A stretch of 8,832 bases of DNA from JAHDDY01 sp964549375 (GTDB taxonomy: Bacteria; Pseudomonadota; Alphaproteobacteria; Rhodobacterales; Rhodobacteraceae): contig CAZJWF010000122.1 in assembly GCA_964549375.1 (NCBI GenBank), positions 1 to 8,832 of the forward strand. Direction: 5' to 3'. Below, piece after piece: positions 5,721-8,832 of the stretch. A program made the translations under genes and the position numbers. The notes under the pieces were generated by a model, which was given only the letters and a program-made list of their open reading frames with translations, did not search any database and was not told where the DNA came from. Each line of letters opens with the position of its first letter. The first letter of the stretch is position 1.

Positions 5721-5750
5721 GCATGCATCAATCCCAAAAGGACTCTCCTC

Positions 5751-6164
5751 ATGCCCGCTCAAAAAGGCCGAGATCTCCTCCTCAAATTAGACCCTGACAA
5801 CACCAACAGCTTCCAAACCGTCGCGGGCTTGCGCGCGACACGGATCAGCTTCAACGCTGACACAGTCGACACAACCCACCGCGAGAGCGCTGGCCGTTGG
5901 CGCGAACTACTCGCTGGAGCGGGCGTTCGTTCTGCTGCGCTCTCCGGTTCCGGCCTCTTTAAAGACGCGGTTGCCGATGAAGCCACGCGCAAATTGTTCT
6001 TCGACGGGACCATTGCCCGCTGGCAAGCGATCATTCCGGATTTTGGCACCATCGAAGGTCCGTTTCAGATTACGTCCCTCGAATACGCGGGCGATCACGA
6101 CGGCGCAGCGACGTATGAACTGTCCCTCGCCAGCGCAGGTGAGCTGACCTTCACTGCCACCTGA
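5751..6164 (+). CDS. GTA major tail (tube) protein, RcGTA gp9-like, TP901-1 family
   Basis: A 137-residue major tail protein of the TP901-1 family, the same length as I recall for the RcGTA protein. It polymerises as stacked hexamers to form the tail tube. FQTVAGLRATRISFNADTVD (21-40), WRELLAGAGVRSAALSGSGLF (50-70) and IIPDFGTIEGPFQITSLEYAG (94-114) are close to the RcGTA sequence as I remember it. The start is fixed by AAAAGGA 8 nt upstream; the reading frame stays open back to 5610, but that part runs through the hairpin and is not protein-like. The gene opens a new transcription segment after the hairpin and is followed 20 nt later by the chaperone genes. Confidence 0.95.
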   Translation: MPAQKGRDLLLKLDPDNTNSFQTVAGLRATRISFNADTVDTTHRESAGRWRELLAGAGVRSAALSGSGLFKDAVADEATRKLFFDGTIARWQAIIPDFGTIEGPFQITSLEYAGDHDGAATYELSLASAGELTFTAT

Positions 6165-6184
6165 TCCCAACAGAAAGAACGTCC

Positions 6185-6493
6185 ATGCCCAACCCCCACC
6201 GGGGCGAAGTGACCGCCATGCTAGACGGTCACGCCCATACCCTGCGCCTCACTCTTGGCGCGCTTGCCGAACTCGAATCTGCCCTTGATGCCGCCGATCT
6301 TGTTGCGCTTGCCGAACGATTTGAACGTGGTGCCCTCACCGCCCGAGAAGCCATTGCGATCATTGGCGCGGGGCTGCGCGGTGCTGGACATGACATAACG
6401 GATCAGGATGTTGCTCGAATGACCCCCGATGGCGGTATTGCGGCCCTGATTAAAGCAGCAGCAGCTCTCTTAACCAAGGCTTTTGCCGGATGA
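6185..6493 (+). CDS. GTA tail assembly chaperone, RcGTA gp10-like
   Basis: A 102-residue protein of the GTA gp10 family (phage tail assembly chaperone type). Typical features are HRGEVTAMLDGHAHTLRLTLG (5-25), then ALAELESALDAADLVALAERF, and a C-terminal AALIKAAAALLTKAFAG. It should bind the tape measure before the tube protein assembles round it, the role of lambda gpG, and is not expected in the mature particle. The ribosome binding site is weak (AGAAAG). The stop overlaps the start of the next gene as ATGA. The next gene lies in the -1 frame, as in phage G/GT pairs, but I find no canonical slippery heptamer in the short shared open stretch (6454-6490). Confidence 0.88.
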   Translation: MPNPHRGEVTAMLDGHAHTLRLTLGALAELESALDAADLVALAERFERGALTAREAIAIIGAGLRGAGHDITDQDVARMTPDGGIAALIKAAAALLTKAFAG

Positions 6494-6672
6494 ACTGGCC
6501 TTTGCTCATGTCGTTCGGTCTCGGTCAATTGCGTCTGTCACCTGAGACGTTTTGGTCAATGACCCCCGTCGAATTTCGTGCTGCGGTCGTCCCCTACACC
6601 GCAGATCCAATGACCCGCGAAGCTCTCGACCGCCTCGCTGCCCAGCACCCGGATACCGCCGATGGAAGATAA
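6490..6672 (+). CDS. Small tail assembly chaperone, RcGTA gp10.1-like (rcc01693 family)
   Basis: A 60-residue protein of the rcc01693/Phage_TAC type. MNWPLLMSFGLGQLRLSPETFWSMTPVEF shows the hallmark features of the family: short N-terminal helix, LGLxP-like step (here GQLRLSPETFW), then MTPVEF. It probably works with gp10 as the second tail assembly chaperone. Its start overlaps the gp10 stop by four bases (ATGA), which suggests translational coupling; its own ribosome binding site is poor. Its end overlaps the tape measure start by 11 nt. Its length is normal for the family, although such genes are often missed in annotation. Confidence 0.87.
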   Translation: MNWPLLMSFGLGQLRLSPETFWSMTPVEFRAAVVPYTADPMTREALDRLAAQHPDTADGR

Positions 6673-7291
6673 TCCGTCTACCCTGACAAATGACCTTCGT
6701 ATCTTGGCCACCGAAAGCCGACAGGCATTCGCGGCTGTTGCAGAGGGCGCGCGTACATCTCGCGTCGCCCTGCGTGAAACCTCTGAAGCAACTCGCGCGC
6801 TTTCTGGTGCATTCAGAACTGCCTTAGGCGGTGCTTTTCGCGCGGCCTCACAAGACGGCGCAAAGTTGTCTGACGTGTTGAGAGGGGTTGCCCTCGATCT
6901 TTCGCGCAGCCTCGCCAACAGCGCAATCAGCGGTTTGAGCAATCAACTCGGCGGCGCGCTCGGTCAAGGCATCGCATCCATTCTCCCTTTCGCGAAGGGC
7001 GGCGTGATTGACGCGGGTCAGGTCCGCCGCTTCGCGAGCGGCGGAATTGTTTCTGGCCCCACAACATTTCCGATGAGGGGCGGAACAGGATTGATGGGCG
7101 AGGCTGGCCCAGAGGCCATCATGCCACTGCGCCGTGGCCCTGATGGTCGCCTCGGTGTCGCCGCAGCAAGCGGTGCTCCAACGATCAACGTGACCATCAA
7201 CACGCCGGACGCCGATAGCTTCCAACGCTCCCGCACCCAAGTCGCGGCAACGCTCGCCCGTGCCGTGGATCGCGGACGTCGCAATCTTTGA
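6662..7291 (+). CDS. GTA tail tape measure protein, RcGTA gp11-like
   Basis: A 209-residue tape measure protein, close to the roughly 220 residues of RcGTA and far shorter than phage tape measures, which agrees with a short tail. Residues 10-95 are helical and rich in A, R and L. SLANSAISGLSNQLGGALGQ (83-102) is a hydrophobic small-residue stretch. Two imperfect copies of an F-A-x-G-G-x-(I/V) motif lie at 110-115 and 124-130, followed by FPMRGG (136-141) and GEAGPEAIMPL (146-156), which are characteristic of GTA gp11. The C-terminal part has INVTINTPD and a basic tail. The start overlaps the previous gene, and no clear ribosome binding site is seen, so coupling is likely. Confidence 0.92.
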   Translation: MEDNPSTLTNDLRILATESRQAFAAVAEGARTSRVALRETSEATRALSGAFRTALGGAFRAASQDGAKLSDVLRGVALDLSRSLANSAISGLSNQLGGALGQGIASILPFAKGGVIDAGQVRRFASGGIVSGPTTFPMRGGTGLMGEAGPEAIMPLRRGPDGRLGVAAASGAPTINVTINTPDADSFQRSRTQVAATLARAVDRGRRNL

Positions 7292-7304
7292 ACTCGAGGG
7301 CTCT

Positions 7305-7928
7305 ATGACTCCCTTCCATGACATACGCTTCCCGACCGCGATTGCCCTTGGTGCCACCGGAGGACCGGAACGTCGCACACGCATCGTGACGCTGACCAGC
7401 GGTCATGAAGAACGCAACACCCCGTGGGCACATTCGCGTCGCCGGTTTGATGCCGGTTACGGGGTCAAGACGCTTGACGATCTGCACGACGTTATTGCGT
7501 TCTTTGAGGCGCGGCGAGGACGTCTGCACGGCTTTCGTTGGAAAGATGCGGCTGATTTTAAGTCCTGTGCTCCGAGTGAAGCTCCGTCGCTGAGAGATCA
7601 AACGCTTGGCAGTGGCGATGGAGGAATGACCCGCTTCCAACTGATCAAAAGTTACCGCTCCGGCGATCAAAGCTACGCCCGCGTCATTGCCAAACCAGTT
7701 GACGGCACCGTCATTGTCGGCGTTGACGGCTCAGCCGTCAGCGCCGACGTCGATTTCGCGACGGGTGAAGTCACCCTCGGCTTTCCCCCTCCCGCTGGGG
7801 CGATTGTTACCGCTGCGTTCGAATTCGATACCCCCGTCCGCTTTGATACCGACCGTCTTGACATAAATCTCGCAGGTTTCGAGGCCGGTGAAATTCCGTC
7901 CATCCCTGTGATCGAAATCAGATTGTGA
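7305..7928 (+). CDS. GTA distal tail protein, DUF2460 family, RcGTA gp12-like
   Basis: A 207-residue DUF2460 protein (TIGR02217 type). In the RcGTA particle it forms the ring at the end of the tube onto which the hub sits. Diagnostic stretches are FHDIRFPTAIALGATGGPER (4-23), NTPWAHSRRRFDAGYGVKT (41-59), FFEARRGRLHGFRWKDAADF (67-86) and FDTPVRFDTDRLDINLAGFEAGEIPSIP near the end (shown only in part here). The start at 7305 has GAGGG 4 nt upstream and gives the family's usual N-terminus. An in-frame ATG at 7260 would add 15 residues overlapping the tape measure gene. Confidence 0.93.
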   Translation: MTPFHDIRFPTAIALGATGGPERRTRIVTLTSGHEERNTPWAHSRRRFDAGYGVKTLDDLHDVIAFFEARRGRLHGFRWKDAADFKSCAPSEAPSLRDQTLGSGDGGMTRFQLIKSYRSGDQSYARVIAKPVDGTVIVGVDGSAVSADVDFATGEVTLGFPPPAGAIVTAAFEFDTPVRFDTDRLDINLAGFEAGEIPSIPVIEIRL

Positions 7929-7935
7929 GCGGCAC

Positions 7936-8781
7936 ATGAAGTCGATTCCTCCAACACTACAGGCCAAACTCGACGGCGGTGTCACGACATTGTCGCGTTG
8001 CTGGACCGTAACCCGCAAAGACGGAACCCGTCTTGGGTTCACCGAGCATGATGAGACGCTGATGCTGAACGGCATCGCGCACGAACCCGATGCTGGTCTA
8101 AGCGCTGGAGCGCTCGAATCTGCCAGTGGTCTGGCGTCTGACAATACGGATGTAATCGGCGCACTTTCGTCCGATGCGATTACAGAGACCGATCTTGAGC
8201 GCGGTGTCTATGATGGGGCTGAAGTGGATGTTACGCTCGTCGATTGGACGGAGCCGACCGACAACGTGATTTTGTTTCGTGGCAATATCGGAGAGACCAC
8301 GCGCGGTCCCGCCGCTTTTTCGGCGGAACTTCGCAGCTTGGCGGCAAAGCTTGATCAACCAATGGGCCGTGCTTATCTCACGCAATGCGATGCGGCGCTG
8401 GGTGACGAGCGATGCCGCGTTATTCTGACCCCGACCACTGCAACCGTCACTGCGATCTCGCCCACGGGAGAGATTACCGCAATAGGTCTTCGCGAGGGTC
8501 ACGCGCGCGGTTTGTTGACATGGGTCAGCGGTCCAAACGCAGGCACAACGCATCCCGTCCGCGATCAGGCGGGGGAGGCCCTTATGCTCTGGGCACCCCC
8601 ATCCGATCCAATCCAACCCGGCGATGTGTTCGAGGTGACACAAGGCTGCGATAAAACCCTCGCCACTTGCCGCGACCGTTTCGATAACGTCGAAAACTTC
8701 CGGGGGTTCCCGCACATTCCCGGCGATGACTTCGCTACCAGTTATCCCAACCGAGGCGAGGGCAATGATGGCGGCATCTGA
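7936..8781 (+). CDS. GTA hub protein, DUF2163 family with Fe-S-type cysteines, RcGTA gp13-like
   Basis: A 281-residue DUF2163 protein. The N-terminal domain (about 1-165) contains RCWTVTRKDGTRLGFTEHDE (21-40), typical of the family. The C-terminal phage_BR0599-type domain follows. Four cysteines, C151, C160, C238 and C245, are spaced CX8C and CX6C, the same pair spacing as I recall for the [4Fe-4S] cysteines of lambda tail-tip protein gpL. YLTQCDAALGDERC and VTQGCDKTLATCRDRFDN carry them, and the end, NFRGFPHIPGDD, is highly typical. In RcGTA this protein forms the hub connecting the distal tail ring with the megatron tip. It overlaps the next gene by 14-17 nt. Confidence 0.93.
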   Translation: MKSIPPTLQAKLDGGVTTLSRCWTVTRKDGTRLGFTEHDETLMLNGIAHEPDAGLSAGALESASGLASDNTDVIGALSSDAITETDLERGVYDGAEVDVTLVDWTEPTDNVILFRGNIGETTRGPAAFSAELRSLAAKLDQPMGRAYLTQCDAALGDERCRVILTPTTATVTAISPTGEITAIGLREGHARGLLTWVSGPNAGTTHPVRDQAGEALMLWAPPSDPIQPGDVFEVTQGCDKTLATCRDRFDNVENFRGFPHIPGDDFATSYPNRGEGNDGGI

Positions 8782-8832
8782 TCTATCGCCTCATCAAATG
8801 ACGATCCTCGATGAGGCTCGTCATTGGCTAGG
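8765..8832 (+). CDS. GTA NlpC/P60 peptidase, RcGTA gp14-like (partial, start only)
   Basis: Only the first 22 codons are in the window. They read MMAASDLSPHQMTILDEARH followed by WL, and an incomplete codon. The ILDEARHWL pattern matches the first helix of NlpC/P60 cell-wall peptidases, in which the residues ARxWLGTPY lead into the catalytic cysteine region; the catalytic residues are outside the window. Position directly after gp13 is where RcGTA gp14, the peptidoglycan peptidase of the tail tip, sits. Two adjacent ATGs (8765, 8768) are possible starts; GAGGG at 8758-8762 suits 8768, and GAGG at 8753 suits 8765. The start of the gene contains a striking pair of inverted repeats. Confidence 0.8.
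   Translation, partial: MMAASDLSPHQMTILDEARHWL
8788..8825. repeat. Two interleaved 8-bp inverted repeats at the start of gp14
   Basis: GCCTCATC (8788-8795) is the perfect complement of GATGAGGC (8810-8817), and AATGACGA (8797-8804) is the perfect complement of TCGTCATT (8818-8825). The second pair also encloses CCTC/GAGG (8806-8809, 8813-8816) around a 3-nt loop, giving a nearly continuous hairpin. The two outer stems interleave and share bases with the inner one, so the two hairpins cannot form together in the simple way. Confidence 0.55.

Noticed and set aside
6454..6493. Programmed -1 frameshift between gp10 and gp10.1
   Set aside because: gp10.1 is in the -1 frame, but no X-XXY-YYZ heptamer occurs in the 40-nt window open in both frames. 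The ATGA overlap with a plausible start explains the arrangement.
8788..8825. H-type pseudoknot from the two interleaved stems
   Set aside because: Between the second and third strands there are 5 nt, but the last connecting loop has none, which cannot span an 8-bp stem. Alternative hairpins are more reasonable.
1..8832. CRISPR array, insertion sequence, integrase or attachment site
   Set aside because: No regularly spaced direct repeats, transposase, recombinase or tRNA-end duplication was seen. The phage-like genes fit a GTA, not an inserted prophage with its own integration module.

Overview
The window looks like a chromosomal stretch of an alphaproteobacterium, most likely of the Rhodobacterales or a near relative. 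The right-hand three quarters (about 2457 to the end) is a run of same-strand genes matching, in order and in sequence, the head-tail half of the Rhodobacter capsulatus gene transfer agent (RcGTA) cluster. These assignments rest on recalled family motifs and gene order, not on a database search.

Region 1 (1-2146) is ordinary chromosomal content. It holds a small four-helix DUF2177-type membrane protein (+), a convergent Lrp/AsnC regulator (-), and, divergent from the regulator, a complete 1-aminocyclopropane-1-carboxylate (ACC) deaminase (+). The regulator and deaminase form the classic acdR-acdS divergon. The 151-bp space between them is AT-rich and carries repeated ATTCG/CGAAT half-sites that could be the operator. 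The ACC deaminase has all the residues that separate true ACC deaminases from D-cysteine desulfhydrase.

Region 2 (2147-2456) has no gene. It holds two strong stem-loops with T-runs and a larger inverted repeat, and is the leader of the capsid gene.

Region 3 (2457-8832) holds the GTA structural genes: major capsid (gp5), adaptor (gp6), stopper (gp7), tail terminator (gp8), an extra membrane-anchored helical protein not known to me from RcGTA, tail tube (gp9), two tail-assembly chaperones (gp10 and gp10.1), a short tape measure (gp11), distal tail protein (gp12), hub (gp13), and the first codons of the NlpC/P60 peptidase (gp14), cut by the window end. Together these build a small capsid and a short siphovirus-like tail with a cell-wall-penetrating tip.

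Four things stand out. The packaging genes (terminase, portal, prohead protease) are not upstream of the capsid, where acdS sits instead, so the cluster is split or interrupted. Each of the three long intergenic gaps in the GTA part ends in a stem-loop plus T-run placed just before the next gene (gp5, gp6 and gp9), which suggests transcript attenuation or processing to set protein dosage. The extra membrane protein between gp8 and gp9 has its own terminator-like hairpin, as a moron would. The hub protein keeps four cysteines with the spacing of an iron-sulfur tail-tip domain.
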